Shown here: positions 9,816 through 22,888 of the stretch, in pieces
Numbering within the stretch: position 1 is the first letter of the stretch
Layout of the letters: each line of letters opens with the position of its first letter
NCBI GenBank assembly: GCA_025504975.1
Contig: JANUWI010000009.1
Location: 682,001-746,000 of the forward strand
DNA from: Plenodomus lindquistii
Lineage: Eukaryota; Ascomycota; Dothideomycetes; Pleosporales; Leptosphaeriaceae
DNA length: 64,000 bases
Reading direction: 5' to 3'
The notes under the pieces: generated by a model
The model's database searches: none
What the model was told of the DNA's origin: nothing
The model's input: only the letters and a program-made list of their open reading frames with translations
Translations under genes and position numbers: made by a program

Positions 9816-10869
9816 CAGGTTCGAGGAGCTCTGCCAGGACCTCTTCCGTTCCACCATGGAGCCCGTCGAGCGTGTCCTCCGCGACGCCAAGATTGACAAG
9901 TCTTCCGTCCACGAGATCGTCTTGGTCGGAGGATCCACACGTATCCCCAAGGTCCAGAAGATGGTCTCCGACTTCTTCAATGGCAAGGAGCCCAACAAGT
10001 CCATCAACCCCGATGAGGCTGTCGCCTACGGTGCTGCTGTCCAGGCCGCTATCCTGTCTGGTGACACTTCCTCCAAGTCCACCAGTGAGATCTTGCTCCT
10101 CGATGTCGCGCCGCTCTCCATCGGTATCGAGACTGCTGGTGGTGTCATGACTGCTCTCATCAAGCGCAACACCACCATCCCCACCAAGAAGTCCGAGGTC
10201 TTCTCCACCTTCTCCGACAACCAGCCTGGTGTGCTTATCCAGGTCTACGAGGGTGAGCGTGCGCGCACAAAGGACAACAACCTTCTCGGCAAGTTCGAGC
10301 TTACCGGTATCCCACCTGCGCCCCGCGGTGTTCCCCAGATTGAGGTCACCTTCGATGTTGACGCCAACGGTATCATCAACGTCTCCGCCCTCGAGAAGGG
10401 TACCGGAAAGACCAACAAGATCGTCATCACCAACGACAAGGGCCGTCTGTCCAAGGAGGAGATCGAGCGCATGTTGGCTGAGGCCGAGAAGTACAAGGAG
10501 GAGGATGAGCTTGAGGCTTCCCGTATTTCCGCCAAGAACGCTCTCGAGTCCTACGCCTACTCTCTGCGCAACACTCTCAGCGACTCCAAGGTCGATGAGA
10601 AGCTCGATGCTGGTGACAAGGAGAAGCTCAAGGCCGAGATCGACAAGACCGTCGCATGGTTGGACGACAACCAGACCGCTACCAAGGACGAGTACGAGTC
10701 TCAGCAGAAGGAGCTTGAGGGTGTTGCCAACCCCATCATGATGAAGTTCTACGGAGCTGGTGGTGAGGGTGGCATGCCCGGCGGTATGCCTGGTGGCGGC
10801 ATGCCTGGTGGCGCACCTGGTGGTGCTGGTCACTCTGACGATGGCCCTACCGTCGAGGAGGTTGACTAA
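7015..10869 (+). CDS. hsp70: Cytosolic HSP70 (Ssa-type), interrupted by a 1.9-kb intron
   Basis: Proposed exons are 7015-7762 and 9671-10869, giving 648 aa, the normal length for Ssa-type chaperones. The ATPase domain has GIDLGTTYS near residue 5, IFDLGGGTFDVS near 195 and VGGSTRIPKVQ near 330. The substrate-binding domain, a GGMPGG-rich tail and the terminal EEVD (TPR co-chaperone docking) mark it as cytosolic. Exon 1 reads to FKRKHKR and exon 2 resumes at DLTSNARALRRLR, so the interruption falls inside the Asp codon (residue 250). The acceptor is classic (TACTAAC at 9654-9660, CTAG at 9667-9670). The only frame-preserving donor is GAAAGT at 7763, i.e. GA instead of GT. The one nearby GT (7767) would shift the frame, and TAG at 7768 ends translation if the intron is retained. 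The alternative is a defective copy or a base error in the donor. Confidence 0.85.
8279..8362 (+). repeat. 21-bp imperfect tandem repeat inside the HSP70 intron
   Basis: Three units (8279-8299, 8300-8320, 8321-8341) plus a decayed fourth share a TACTACCTACCCTTCGA-like core. The period of 21 is a multiple of three and one frame reads a seven-residue repeat (TTYPSRG, YYLPSTP, TTYPSKP). That frame ends at a TGA at 8398-8400, just before the nuclease-like ORF begins in the same frame at 8431. Confidence 0.7.
8431..9507 (+). CDS. Intron-encoded GIY-YIG / double C2H2 zinc-finger protein, homing-endonuclease-like
   Basis: This is an intact 358-aa ORF lying wholly within the HSP70 intron on the sense strand. 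Residues 93-95 (GVY) and 109-111 (YIG) give the GIY-YIG signature. They are followed by Arg 120/122 and His 126 (GVRARISEHY) and a Glu at 174 (LLEALL), the arrangement of catalytic residues in this nuclease superfamily. Two C-terminal fingers, C290-C293-H306-H312 and C327-C330-H343-H349, both have C-x2-C-x12-H-x5-H spacing (U1/JAZ-like), so a nucleic-acid-binding tail follows the nuclease core. Residues 48-90 look like a conserved N-terminal part; residues 1-47 are less certain and translation may start further in. I recall multi-copy fungal proteins with this layout but could not search. It could drive homing of the intron, or be an ordinary nuclear protein trapped in it. Confidence 0.75.
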   Translation: MASFLFILHLSMPSTATNTAIVVTLLWLCLSTPKSPNLIFRHVIPSKDRLVALFSLAGITFAPGVLDSLSSATAPPLSFFTGLSSYIPRNKWGVYVMVLRKRGFLPRLYIGSRTAKKGVRARISEHYRGILTPKYVAAALEQGFKITHIAMLAECPIPSAANIPRLRVVIVLLEALLACMYWTMYSLEKHYGFGNLCKWDKDTLQWGGLCSHNPLFEPVHGDFHLTDEEREAFAAQVAEKNKQYQIDYQKELRANPTPVFKERMRVHNQQQAAGTKLRQEKAKEEQTYYCEPCKQACRDHSELLRHQHTPRHKETVERGGKNIPWRCEYCNKDFKYKSDLATHEKGPRHLDTVRKLSN

Positions 10870-11650
10870 GCGCATCGCTCTCTTTGTCGCTCTCCTTCGT
10901 CTCCTTCATCTCTAGCATAGACTCGTTTCTGGGCGGTAGTTCTCGGAGTTCGGGCCATCGAGCCCTTTTCTATAGTGTCTTTTCATGCATGGATGAGTTA
11001 TGATAACACGTCTGGAAGGAAAAGTTGGGTTAGCATCTACTGTAATGACCAGGTCAATACCCTGGGCTGAGAATTAACTTAAATAACTTCAAATCTGTGC
11101 AATGACAAATGCTACGTGATTCATTCAATGGCGTGGCGCCTCTACTACATGTACGTACACATCCGATGTCGCTTTTTCATATTCTACACTGAAGGTGGTT
11201 GAGTACCATATGAGTTGTGTAGAGGGCCTCGATATCCTGCTAACATGCTCCGCGCAGAGTGGAGAGTAGATTTGTGCAGCTGTATGTTTACCTGTTGACT
11301 CCTGGCTATTCCATGTACTGTTATCCGATGCTCGTGCGGCACAGTGTCGACTATTGGGCATGAACACTCTTGCATAGCCACATTCAAGCGTAGCAGTCAA
11401 CAAAAGTGATCCAGCATTAGATCCGATCTTTGACAGATGTATTTTGAATACAAGTCCTTTGACGTAGCCAATGATACTCTATCTATCACAGGGCCAGAGG
11501 GGCAGATATATCATGTACATACGTGTCCTGGCCCATTCTCAGCATCACTTAACGCCTTGATCCCTCTGAGCTCTGGCAGATTGCATGTCATATACCCCTC
11601 AACCTACTCCTACTAATACACTCCATATATTTTACAGTCCCATTCTGTCC
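10870..11650. other. Convergent intergenic region (HSP70 / Emi1-like)
   Basis: This is the spacer between two genes that point at each other, so it should hold both 3' ends. Only chance frames are present. No hairpin terminator or RNA gene was recognised. Confidence 0.5.
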
Positions 11651-12241
11651 CTATCGTGTACCCTGCCCCTTCTCAAACTCAGCCACCGCTCCAAAGGCAC
11701 CCCTGACCTCGTCCCCAGGTCCCCTCCTGACCCACACATCTTCACTGTTCGGCCCACTCATCAACTGCACCTCCTTCTCCCTATAGCGATCCTGCACCAT
11801 GCGCTCCTTGACATCCCGCCCACTGTAGCTGTTCTTGGTGCGCATGCAGAACCAAAAGTCGTTCCAGTGGTCGCTGCAGGATCTCAATTGGCCGTAGCGG
11901 TAGAGATCGTTGAAGTGGCCGCCGAGCGAGGAGCAGTAGAAGGCACTGTCGAAGGCGGCGCGGCAGGACATTGTGCGGGGGAGTGAGGGATCGAGGGCTT
12001 CGTCGGCGGCGGCGGCAGCGGCGGGAGGTGTGGATGCATTATTTGTTGAGGAGGGAGGACTGGATTGTGTGGAGAAGGAGGGCGGTGTGAGGTGTGGGTG
12101 TGCGGCGTAGAAGTCGGGGTCGTGGGGGGCGGTGGTGGGAGGTATTGATTGCGTTTGTGGTGTTGCTGCCTTGACCTGTGATGATTGCGCAGACGTTGAT
12201 GCCGAAGCGCCACCGCTTGTATTTGAGAATGGCCAGACCAT
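11651..12241 (-). CDS. emi1: Emi1-like twin CX9C protein (DUF3128)
   Basis: The product is 196 aa from a single exon. The N-terminal 90 residues are Ser/Thr/Pro/Ala-rich and low in complexity (including a run of six alanines). The conserved domain follows: C93-x9-C103 and C122-x9-C132 form a twin CX9C motif in the context MSCRAAFDSAFYC...CSDHWNDFWFC, then a basic stretch and NSEDVW. This is the DUF3128 family to which yeast early-meiotic-induction protein Emi1 belongs. Twin CX9C proteins are usually oxidised and retained in the mitochondrial intermembrane space by Mia40; that localisation is inferred here. The ATG at 12241 (MVWPF) is the first true ATG in the frame. The gene is convergent with HSP70 and divergent from VPS13, with 714 bp between the two start codons. 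Confidence 0.85.
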   Translation of the reverse strand: MVWPFSNTSGGASASTSAQSSQVKAATPQTQSIPPTTAPHDPDFYAAHPHLTPPSFSTQSSPPSSTNNASTPPAAAAAADEALDPSLPRTMSCRAAFDSAFYCSSLGGHFNDLYRYGQLRSCSDHWNDFWFCMRTKNSYSGRDVKERMVQDRYREKEVQLMSGPNSEDVWVRRGPGDEVRGAFGAVAEFEKGQGTR

Positions 12242-12955
12242 TGTGTTGGCGCAATGCGTAGTTGTGGCCAGATGAGCCGAGGCGGGGAGATGGTCGAAAT
12301 CGCTTTCGTCGCAATTGGATGTGAACACAAGCGGCGTACGTGTACCAGGTGGAGATTGTCGGTACTGGCAAGGAGCGAGACTGAAGTGCGTTGTTGGTTC
12401 TACTGGGGACGTCGAACGTGTGCAAATGCGATACGCTCATACAATTGACGATCGTAGAAACTCAGATGGCTGACAGGAAATGTACCGAGCGCCCAGCCAA
12501 TCAGCGCAGAGACGGCCCGCAGGTTGTCGAACACATCATGTGAGCGGGACAGTGACAGGCTTAAACTACTCTAAAAACCCTACGTCATGCATAGCGCCAG
12601 ACAGCACCAGACAGCAGCGTGCGTCTGCCCTGAAGTGATCGCCGTTCATGTCTTGCACCACCTGCTGCTTTTGAGCTCTCTTCATTTCGCTACCCTCCTT
12701 GCGCCTTGTTTCTGGAAACAGCAACAGCTCCTTGGCCCTTGCTCCAAGCAGCACGGCTCACTCACACCTGCCGTCGAGCCTGCCCCACCTTGTGTTTACA
12801 GCCTGCGAATTCATCGACCGCACGACCTCACGACTTCACGACCGTTCCCCATGACTTCCTTAGGTCTAACGACGTAACGCCACTCCCTCGAACCCGCCAC
12901 ACTCTACCACCCCCAACCTCGAATCCGGGCGCGGTAGTCGTCCCCCACCGCCACC
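12242..12955. other. Divergent promoter region (Emi1-like / VPS13)
   Basis: This region lies between two diverging start codons and must contain both promoters. The VPS13-proximal half is CT-rich, typical of fungal leaders, and the VPS13 ATG has a good CACCATG context. No clear TATA box or known binding site was recognised and no gene was seen. Confidence 0.5.
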
Positions 12956-15900
12956 ATGCTCGAGGGACTCGTTTCAAACCTGCTTAATCGGTTCTTGGGC
13001 ATGTACGTGCAGAACTTCGATCCAAAGCAACTAAACGTCGGTATCTGGTCTGGCGATGTCAAATTGCGAAACCTTCAGCTTCGACGCGAAGCTCTCGACC
13101 AGCTTCGCCTGCCACTCAATGTCGTCGAGGGACATCTCGGCTCACTCACATTGTCAATACCCTGGTCGAACCTTCGAGGGAAACCGCTCAAGGTCAACAT
13201 TGAGGATGTCTACCTGCTGGCGGCGCCAAAGGAGGACGCAGACTATGATGCAGAGGAGGAGGACCGCAGAGCACACGCTGTCAAGATGGAGAAGCTAGAC
13301 AGTGCCGAGCTGCTCAAGGAGCGCAACACTGAGGGCATGAGTGCTGAGGAGCAGCAGAAGAGCCAGAGTTTTACTGCCAGCCTGGTTACCGCAATCGTCG
13401 ACAACGTCCAGGTCACGGTCAAGAACATCCACATCCGCTACGAAGACTCGATATCCGACCCTGGACACCCCTTCGCCCTTGGTGTCACCCTCGCCGACTT
13501 CAGCGCTATTAGCACAGACGAGAACTGGAAACCTACATTCATCCAAGGCAACTCGACCTCGACACATAAGCTGGCCACACTTGGATCGCTAGCTGTATAC
13601 TGGGACACGGACGCAGAGCTCATTGGAACTGGCAAAGGTAGCCAGAGCAGTGACGAGCAGCAAATCGACCGTGATGCGTTCATCGACAAGGTCCGAGGCA
13701 TGATTGTCAGGGGTGATAATCCCGAGCTAGGAGATCATCAATTCATCTTAAAGCCTATCAGCGGCCGGGCGGGCTTGGAGATGGACAAGACTGGTAAGCC
13801 AGATCAACCCAAGATGAAAGCGCGTCTACTCTTCGACGAGCTGGGTTTCATCATCGACGAGGATCAGTATCGTGACGCGCTCATGTTGGTGGATTTATTC
13901 CACTATTTCATACGACACCAAGAATACAAGAGGTTTCAACCAAAATCGTCCCCCAAGGAAGATCCTGCTGGCTGGCTCCGATTCGCTGGCAAGGCTGTTC
14001 TCGACAAGATCCACGAGAGGAACCGGCAATGGAGCTGGGGATACTTCAAGGAGCGCCGTGACGATCGTCTACGCTATATCGAACTTTTCAAGAAGAAGAA
14101 GCGCGAAGAGAAGTTCGACCCTACAGAGACAGAAGACATGGACAAACTTGAGCGCAAACTCAGCTATGAAGACTTGCGCTTCTGGCGCTCCTTGGCGCGC
14201 AACCAACTGCGCAAGGAGAATGTCGGTGTGAAGAAGCCGCCTCCGAAGCAGACCTGGAGTTCGTGGGTATGGGGAGGCAAGAAGGAAGAGCACCACGATG
14301 ATGAAACGCAGATGAGCGAAGAACAGCGCAAAGAATTGTACGACGCGATCGCATGGGACGAGAAGAAGGCCATTACTGAGGCGGTTGACATGCCTCGAGA
14401 ATACGTCAAGCTAGAGGTGAACATGAGCCTTAGAACCGGTAGCTTCACGCTGAAGCGCGACCCTCATGGCAAATCGAAAGAGATTCTCCGTCTATTGTTC
14501 GACTCCTTCAGTACACAGTTCTTGCAGCGTACAGATTCGATGTTTGTCAAGGTTGCCTTAGAGGGTATGCGCTTGTACGATGGAACGACTGAGGGTAGTC
14601 TGTTCCCCCAAATCATCACAATCAAAGATGCGCCACCTGTTCCTGACGACAAGCGTATCGAGGAACTCAATGACGACGAATCGCCCTTGAACGACGAAAA
14701 TGAAGATGAGGAAGAGCAGAAAGAAGACCCGTTCTTCTTTCTTACGTTCGAAAACAACCCATTAGATGGCACAGCGGACACCAATCTGACAATGAAGCTC
14801 AAGGGAATGGAATTTGTATACAACCCTGTCTTTGTGGTGGAAGTAGCAAAGTTCTTCAAGCCCCCAGAGAGACACATGGAATCGATCGGTGCCCTCATGG
14901 AAACAGCCGGCGCCACCGTCGAAGGCATCCGACAGCAAACCCGCGCTGGTTTGGAATTCGCTCTCACTGAACATAAGACTATTAATGCGCAATTGGATCT
15001 GCAGGCACCTCTCATCATTGTACCTGACTCTGTCACGAAGAAGTCAAGCAACTGCCTGATTCTGGACGCCGGTCACATCAGCGTGACCAGTGAGTTGGTC
15101 GACAAGGATACTTTACGTGACATCCAAGCGAAGCAGCAACAACAGTACACAGACGAGGACTTCCGAAAGCTAGAAAACTTGATGTATGACAAATTCAACC
15201 TGAAGCTTCAGTCTACACAGGTTCTCATTGGGCCTTCCATCGAAGAGACGCGAGCTCAGCTGGAAACGACTTCCACGACGAAGAACCTTCACATTGTCGA
15301 CAAGATCAATATAGACTTTAAAATCGAGATTTGCATCGTTCCTAAGGCATCTGATCTCACAAAGTTCCGTGTATCGGGGAACTTGCCTGTCCTGCACGCA
15401 TCAATCTCGGACACCAAGTACAAGAATCTCATGAAGCTGATAGATGTCGCCATACCAAAGTTCGACAGCGACATGCCGAGTAAGCAGGTTGTTGAAGGTG
15501 CAAAAGGACCGTCCAATCTCAAACCACCAAGCGACGCGAAAGCAAACACAGATCCTCTTGGTAGGCCACGCGCCAAGTCATTCCAATTCTCTGCACAAGA
15601 GCATGAGCTTGTCATGGAGGAAGAAGGCCACAGTGAATCGGAGGAGAAGTTTGAAGATGCGCCAGAGGCCGAGAATAAGGTCAAGGAAGCCCACGCGCAT
15701 CAGCGCAACTTTGAGCTCAAGTTCACAGTCGACAAGCTCCAGGGTTCGTTGTATAGGGCAGATCCAGAAGGTCGAAAAGATGACTACCTGCTAGTTGAAC
15801 TAATTGCAGAGCATTTCGACCTTGGCTTCTACCAAGAGCCGTTCCAAATGGGCGCCGATGTCAGCCTCCGAAGTCTGGCTGTGGAAGATCATGTGGAGGA

Positions 15901-18900
15901 ATCCCCCATTCCAGAGTTCCGAAACATAATATCCTCGGAGGACATGTCTGCTAATGAACAGAAAGATCTGTTCAGCCTCAAGTTCGTGAAGGTCAATTCA
16001 GAGTCCCCAGAATTTCAGACCAAGTACGAGGGTATTGCGACCAATCTCGATGCCGCTGTCTCCACGATCAATCTCATCGTCACTAGGAAGACTCTTTTAA
16101 CTTTGCTCGACTTTGTTCTCGACACTTTCACCAACTCAGATCCTCCTCAGAATCAGCGGGCCCAGATCACAGAAAAGTCAGATGATGCGCAAGGCACTGA
16201 GAATCAAGCACAAGCGGAGCCCGACAAGATTCGTATTCGTGCGGAACTCAAACGTATCGCCGTTGTTCTGAACAACGACGGAATTCGTCTGGCTACCCTC
16301 AGTCTGAGCTCGGGCGATGTTGGTATCTTCCTCAATGGAGGGGCTATGCGTATCGGAGGTCGTCTCGGCAACTTGTCTCTCGTAGATGATGTTAATCAAG
16401 GCGTCCCCGAAGACTCGTCGCTCCGTCAACTGGTCACCATTGAGGGCAAGAACCTGGCGGACTTCAGCTATGAAACCTTCAATCCGGAGTCTGAAAGCTA
16501 CCCTGGATACGACATGGCTGTCGCGCTCAAGACTGGGTCAATCAAGATCAACTTCCTTACAGAGCCCTTCCGCAAGATCATGGAGTTTGCTGTCAAATTT
16601 GGCAAGATGCAGGCCATCTTCAACGCCGCTCGCCAGGCAGCTGCGAATCAAGCTACACAAATTCAGCAACGAGCCACCAAATTCCACTTCGACATTGTCA
16701 TCAGCACACCTATCGTTGTCTTCCCGCGAATGGTTGTTTCAGATAAGCCAGACCGCGATACTCTGACAGCGAACCTCGGAGAGATTTACGCCAAGAACAC
16801 ATTCGTTCCACTTGACGACTCAGAGGGTGCGGACGTTGCCAACAAGCTGTCTGCTGGTATCAGGAACATCAAACTTACATCCAATCTGCATTATGACGAG
16901 GATCGCTCAGAGTCGCTTGAACTTATTGACAAGGTAGATCTCGACTTCAACATTACCATGGTAGAGCACAAAGCCAACCAGAAACGTCCCGATCTTGAGA
17001 TAATCGGATCGATGTCAGACATCAACCTACAGCTCACTCCAGAACAGATGAAGTTTGCATTGGAACTCTCACGATCGATTCCGGCCGCATTTGCCACGGA
17101 GACTGAGGCTATCGATGAGGATGTCCAGGCGGAGCTGCCCCAGGCTCAGACTGGACCAGCACGACAGCTAACAGACAAGGAGTCAGATAAGAATACAACT
17201 TCCAAGGATCTGGTCTCATCACAAGGTCCCGAACTGCACACAGATGCTGATAAGTGGACTAAACTGGACCTTGTCTTCAAGGTCGGCACAATCGGTCTGG
17301 AACTTGTCAAATCTGAAGATGGCGAACCGGTCGGCGACGTCGAGGTTGCCAGTCTCTCAAAATTCTCACTAAATGACACCGACATCAAGGTTCGCATGAT
17401 CAGCGACGGAGCTATGGAGGCCGAGCTGGTTGTACAGTCTTTTACAATCCGTGACAGCCGTACACAAGGCACCAATAAGTTCCGCAAGATCATGTCTCTC
17501 ATCAACAACGATGTAAAACAGCAATTCATGGCCAGCGTCTCCATCTCGGGAGGACAAGAGAAGAACTTGATCGCTCTCCTCACTATTGACAGTCCGAGAA
17601 TCATCTTGGCGTTGGATTATCTGTTCGCTCTACAAGCCTTCGTCAATGCAGGCCTTGCCGTAGATGAACCACTTGCGGTCGAGGAAGAAGTGGAACACGA
17701 GGAAACAGACAGCGACGACGAGATCATGTCCCCCGACGGATCACGGACGATCGAGGAGCCACAAGCCGCTCCGGAATCTACGGATCCTGGCATGAACGTC
17801 TCGTTCCGCGTCAATTTGGTTGATGCGCAGGTCGTACTTATTGCCAACCCGGCTCTGGCCAGCTCCGAAGCCATTGTTCTGGGAACGAAGCAAGTGCTTG
17901 TTTCGAAGCAGCAGGCAATGACTCTGCAGGTCGATAAGGTCGGAATGTTTTTGTGTCGTATGGACCGCTTCGATACGAATCGCATGCGCATTCTTGATGA
18001 TTTCAGCATCCAGACAGCACTCGACATGGGCACGCAAGGATCGAAGTCTGCAATGACGAGTATAACCGTCGACATTGAACCTCTGGTATTGCGACTTTCA
18101 CTTCGTGACATCCTACTAGCTATGCAGATTGTCAATCGCGCATCTGCAATGTCAGGAAATGACGACAAGAAACTGCCATCTGCAGATGCACAGAAGCTAT
18201 CAACAGCTTCGTCGCCTAAGAAGGGCGCATCCGTGGGAGGTAAGGCTCTTTCGCAGAAGCCACGCACCAAATCTATTGCGACTACTAAGCGATCGAGTCG
18301 ACAAGGCGCCGAGCTCCACGCGCCCCCGCAAGGTTCAACCGTTCTCCAACGCGAGGAGATGCACATCAGTATTGAAGGTATCCGCGTTGTTCTCATTGGA
18401 GATGTTCATGAGATGCCAATGTTAGACTGGCGCGTGAAGAAATTTGGCGTCGACGTACGAGACTGGTCGGGAGCCATGGTCGCTGATACCTCGCTTGATA
18501 CTCTCATCAATGTTTACAACTTCTCGAAATCTGCCTGGGAACCTCTCATCGAACCTTGGAGTGTTGGATTCCACATGGCCAAGGATCAAAACCCAGACAG
18601 GCTCACGGTTGACCTCTACTCGCGTAAGGCCATGGAGCTCACTGTGACTGCTGCAACTATCGCATTGGGCTCTAAATCTTTCGACTTCCTTACTAGCGAT
18701 GAGGACATCTTGTCCAAACCCCGTGGTAGCGATGCGCCTTATCGTATTCGTAACCACACTGGTTTCAGCATCGATGTTTGGGCAGAGGGTAAAGAGCAGG
18801 AGGGCTACGCAGCCAAGCTCGAAGATGGTGACGAGCAGCCATGGCGCTTTGAAGATCCCATGTCAACGCGAGAGACGCTGTCCACAGATGCTGCGACAGG

Positions 18901-21900
18901 CATGCTTGGCATCAGACTCCAAGGCAGCGGCTTCGACACCTTACCACGCATACCAGTTCATCGAGAAGGCGAGTTCTTGTACAACCTGAAGCCTAAGCAA
19001 GAAAGGATCCAACACCGCATTCTCGTCGAGGTAAAACTTGGCGCAGACAACATCAAGAACATTACCATCCGCTCTCCACTACTGGTCGAGAACAACACTC
19101 AGATTCCAATCGAGCTTGGCATGTATAGCCCTGAAGATGGGCATTTGTTGAAGATTGACAAGATTGCGCCGGGTGACGCGAGACCAGCGCCAGTCGGTGC
19201 ATGTTTCATGCATTCGATAGTTGTTCGTCCTGACCAAGGGTTCGGCTACGCGTGGTCAAACGAGCAGCTCTTCTGGAAAGATCTCCTCAAGCGACCTACG
19301 AGGACAATTACCTGCCGTGGTGAGCAAGACGAACAAGCTCCACCGTTCTACTTCCAAATGCATGCAGCATACGACAAAAAGGATCCGTTGACTGGCGTAT
19401 ACCCTTACATGCGACTTCGCCTCCAAGCACCTGTCGAAGTTCACAACCTGCTGCCATACGACTTCAAGTACAGAATCTACGACAGCAACACTAAGAAAGA
19501 CTGGACGAACTTCCTTAGAAAGGGCGGCATCAGTCCAGTACACGTGGTGGAGCTTTCCCATTTGTTGCTCTTGAGTGTGGAGATGCAAGATGGGCCGTTC
19601 AAGCCAAGCAAATTTGGCATCATCAACTCTACCGACCGAGAGAGCTTCCGCCGGGAAAAGATTTTAGAGGTCAAGGATGACAACGACACAACCCTGCATC
19701 TCAATATGCATTTCTTGTAAGTTTGCGTCTGTGGTAAAAGAACGAAAACTAATTAGCGAAACAGCAATTTCCCAGATGGCGGTGGTGCCTTCAAGGTCGC
19801 GATCTACAGCCCGTACATCGTTCTCAATCGGACTGGTATTCAGCTTGACGTCCGATCACAGCAATTCATGGGTCAGGCAAAGGCTGCTGCCGGTCAAGGC
19901 GTCATCTCAGACAACCAGCGCGATGCTGGCAAGGCTTTGCCGTTCATGTTCTCCTACCCAACCGAAAACAAGAAAAACCGTGCTTTAATCAAGGCTGGTG
20001 ATTCCAGTTGGAGTAAGCCCCAGAGTTTCGACGCTATCGGAAGTACCTATACCGTAGCCCTACCTAACAGCAAAGCTCGATCGGAAATGCACCTTGGGGT
20101 CTCCGTCTCCGAAGGCGAAGGAAAGTACAATCTCACAAAGACGGTATCGATAGCGCCGCGCTTCATCATCAAGAACAAGGTCAAGGAAGAGCTTCTCATC
20201 CGTGAGCCAGGCCAGTCAGAGTGGATGACTCTCAAGGACGGTGAGCTTCTACCTCTTCGATGGCTGAGAGAAGGAGGGGCCCCGCAGCTTTCACTCTGCT
20301 ATCCCGGCGTCAACAACCAGTGGTCCTCGCCATTCCACATTTCAAATGTTGGTAATGTGCATGTCAAACTATCCAAAGCTGGTCAGCGTCAGAAGCTGGT
20401 TCGTATCGACATCCTGATGGAGCAAGCGACCATTTTCTGTCACATCAGCGTCGAGTCCAAGCATTGGCCGTTTTCATTCAAGAACATGAGCGACCAAGAG
20501 TTCCTCTACTGGCAGGCAAATCCGAACCTAGACGAGGATGAGGATGATCGCGGCTCGGGCTTCCGACCTATCAGGTACCGCTTGCCTCCAAGGAGCATCA
20601 TGCCGTACGCTTGGGACTTCCCTGCTGGGAAGCGTAAGGAGATCATCATCAGCGCAAATGGGCGGGAACGCCACGTCAAACTTGCTGAGATCGGACCTCT
20701 GATCCCCTTCAAGATTCCTCCAGGCCAGGAACGAGGCGGTATGAAGGTCATCGATCTCAACGTTGTGGCATCAGGCCCAACGCAGACGCTAGAGATCTCC
20801 AACTACAAGCCATCGAAGAGTATGTACAAGCAGAGATCTACCACTTCATCCTCCACCGCAACCGGCTTCGAGGTCAAAGACATGGACACCGATGTAACTT
20901 TCAGGGCGCAACTTCGGCTCGCTGGTATCGGAATATCGCTCGTCAATCGTCACCTGAAGGAGCTTGTGTATGTCACGCTTCGTGACATCGAGTTCAAGTA
21001 CTCTGATTCGCCGCTCTACCAAATGGTTAACATGCAGGTCAAGTGGATTCAGGTCGACAATCAGCTCTATGGCGGCATCTTCCCGATCATTTTCTACCCC
21101 AGTGTTGTTCCCAAGACAGGAAAGGAGATGGAAGCTCATCCCATCTTCCAGACCAGCATCACAAAGGTCAAGGACGATTCATACGGTGTGTTGTACATCA
21201 AGTACTTCACGTTCCTCTTACAGCAAATGACCGTTGAGATCGACGAGGACTTCATCTTTGCGATGATTGACTTTGCCAAGATCCCTGGAGCTTCTTGGGC
21301 CGAGGAAAAGGAGGGCAAGCTATGGGACGATGCTCTTGATCTTCCTGAGCCGAAGCAGGAGCAGTCAGGTCAAGACGTATACTTCGAGCTGCTGCATCTC
21401 CAGCCCATGCAGATCGATCTGTCATTCGTTCGTACTGAACGTATCAACGCAGAAGATACCATGAGCACCTCGAATCCCTTCATGTTCGCTGTCAACGTTC
21501 TTACGATGTCGATTGGAAACGTCAACGACGCTCCAGTGCGGTACAACTCGTTGATGTTGGAGAATGCGCGCATCTCAACAACCGCGCTGATCAACAACAT
21601 CAAGAACCACTATGTACAGGAGTCGCTGCGACAAGTGCACGTCATCATCGGATCTGCAGACTTCCTGGGCAATCCCGTTGGTCTCTTCAACAACATCAGT
21701 TCTGGTGTTGCGGACATATTCTATGAGCCCTATCAAGGTCTCGTCAAGTCCGACCGACCCGAAGAGCTGGGTATTGGCATCGCAAAGGGAGCCTCCAGCT
21801 TTGTGAAGAAGTCGGTTTTTGGATTCTCAGACAGCATGGCTAAATTCACTGGCAGTATGTCCAAGGGACTTTCAGCAGCAACGCTGGACAAGGAGTTCCA

Positions 21901-22591
21901 GGACCAGCGTCGCATGTCCCGTTCCCGCAACAGACCCAAGCACGCGCTGTACGGTATCACATCCGGTGGCAACGCCTTTGCGAGCAGTCTTGCCAGCGGT
22001 CTCGGCGGTCTTGCGCGCCACCCAATCCAGGGCGCCGAGAAGGAAGGAGCCTTCGGCTTCGTCAAGGGCGTAGGCAAAGGTCTCCTTGGTGTCCCAACCA
22101 AAGCCGCCATAGGCGCCTTCGATCTTGCCTCCAACATGGCCGAAGGTGTGCGCAACACCACCACCGTTTTCGACCAAGAAGGTCTTGACCGTGTGCGTCT
22201 CACGCGCTTCATCGGCACCGACGGCATCGTTCGCCCGTACTCCCAACGCGAAGCGCTGGGCCAATTCTGGCTCAAGACTCTCAACAATGGCAAGTACTTC
22301 AACGAAGACTACCTCGCACATCTGGAGCTACAGAACAAGGAGATGCTGGTCATGCTCACTTACAACGGTGTCATGATGGTGCGCACCAAGAAGCTGCAGA
22401 CGGAGTGGGATATACCACTCAAGGATGTGCAGACCATTAGCAAAGAGAGGACCGGATTGGGAATCACACTCAAGGGAGGCACCAATGGGCCATTTATCCC
22501 TGTCGGCGATGAGAGCAGCAGGAATTGGTTCTACAGACAGGTCGCTGTAGCTGTAAATGCGTATAATGATCGATGGAATGCAAAGGGTTAA
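12956..22591 (+). CDS. vps13: VPS13 bridge-like lipid transfer protein
   Basis: There are two exons, 12956-19716 and 19765-22591, with a 48-bp intron (donor GTAAGT, acceptor AACAG); joining them gives MHFNFPDGGG and a 3195-aa protein, in the range of fungal Vps13. The N-terminal chorein motif is clear (residues 1-110: MLEGLVSNLLNRFLG, then LNVGIWSGDVKLRNLQLR). Long beta-rich repeats that form the lipid-conducting groove follow. The adaptor-binding (VAB/SHR-BD) region spans roughly 1950-2500. The C-terminal Atg2-like helical part begins near 2880 (NPVGLFNNISSGV) and ends in a PH-like module (about 3080-3195). Acidic low-complexity insertions occur near 580-605 and 1580-1610. Vps13 moves bulk phospholipid between membranes at contact sites (ER, mitochondria, vacuole/endosome, prospore membrane in yeast). 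The protein is intact, with no sign of frameshift across almost 9.6 kb. Confidence 0.97.
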
Positions 22592-22888
22592 GCTTAGAAA
22601 GAGGTCGGTGAGACTACCGGATAAGAAGGGCAAATCCCGATATACATAGCGTTTGGTTTCAGAATGCGACTTTTGGCATACACACGATAAAGTAATGTAT
22701 ATATCAAGTAAAATTAATGCTTGCATGCCCAGCAGGACCAATTTGGAAGGGAACCACTAACTCAAAATCGCTAGTATTTATACGACTAATGTCAAGATGA
22801 GAACTGATCCAATCACCTGGTCATGGGAGATCGCCTCGCCGGATGACCCTTCAACGCCGAAGAAAATAGTCATTATGCATAACAGCAC

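Noticed and set aside
9667..10875. 402-codon minus-strand ORF opposite HSP70 exon 2
   Set aside because: Long antisense frames opposite HSP70 are a known artefact of its codon bias; the translation is Leu/Asp/Gly/Val-rich and the sense strand is a clear chaperone.
17617..18396. 259-codon minus-strand ORF inside VPS13
   Set aside because: Antisense shadow of an intact conserved coding region; Ser/Arg/Thr-rich without a domain.
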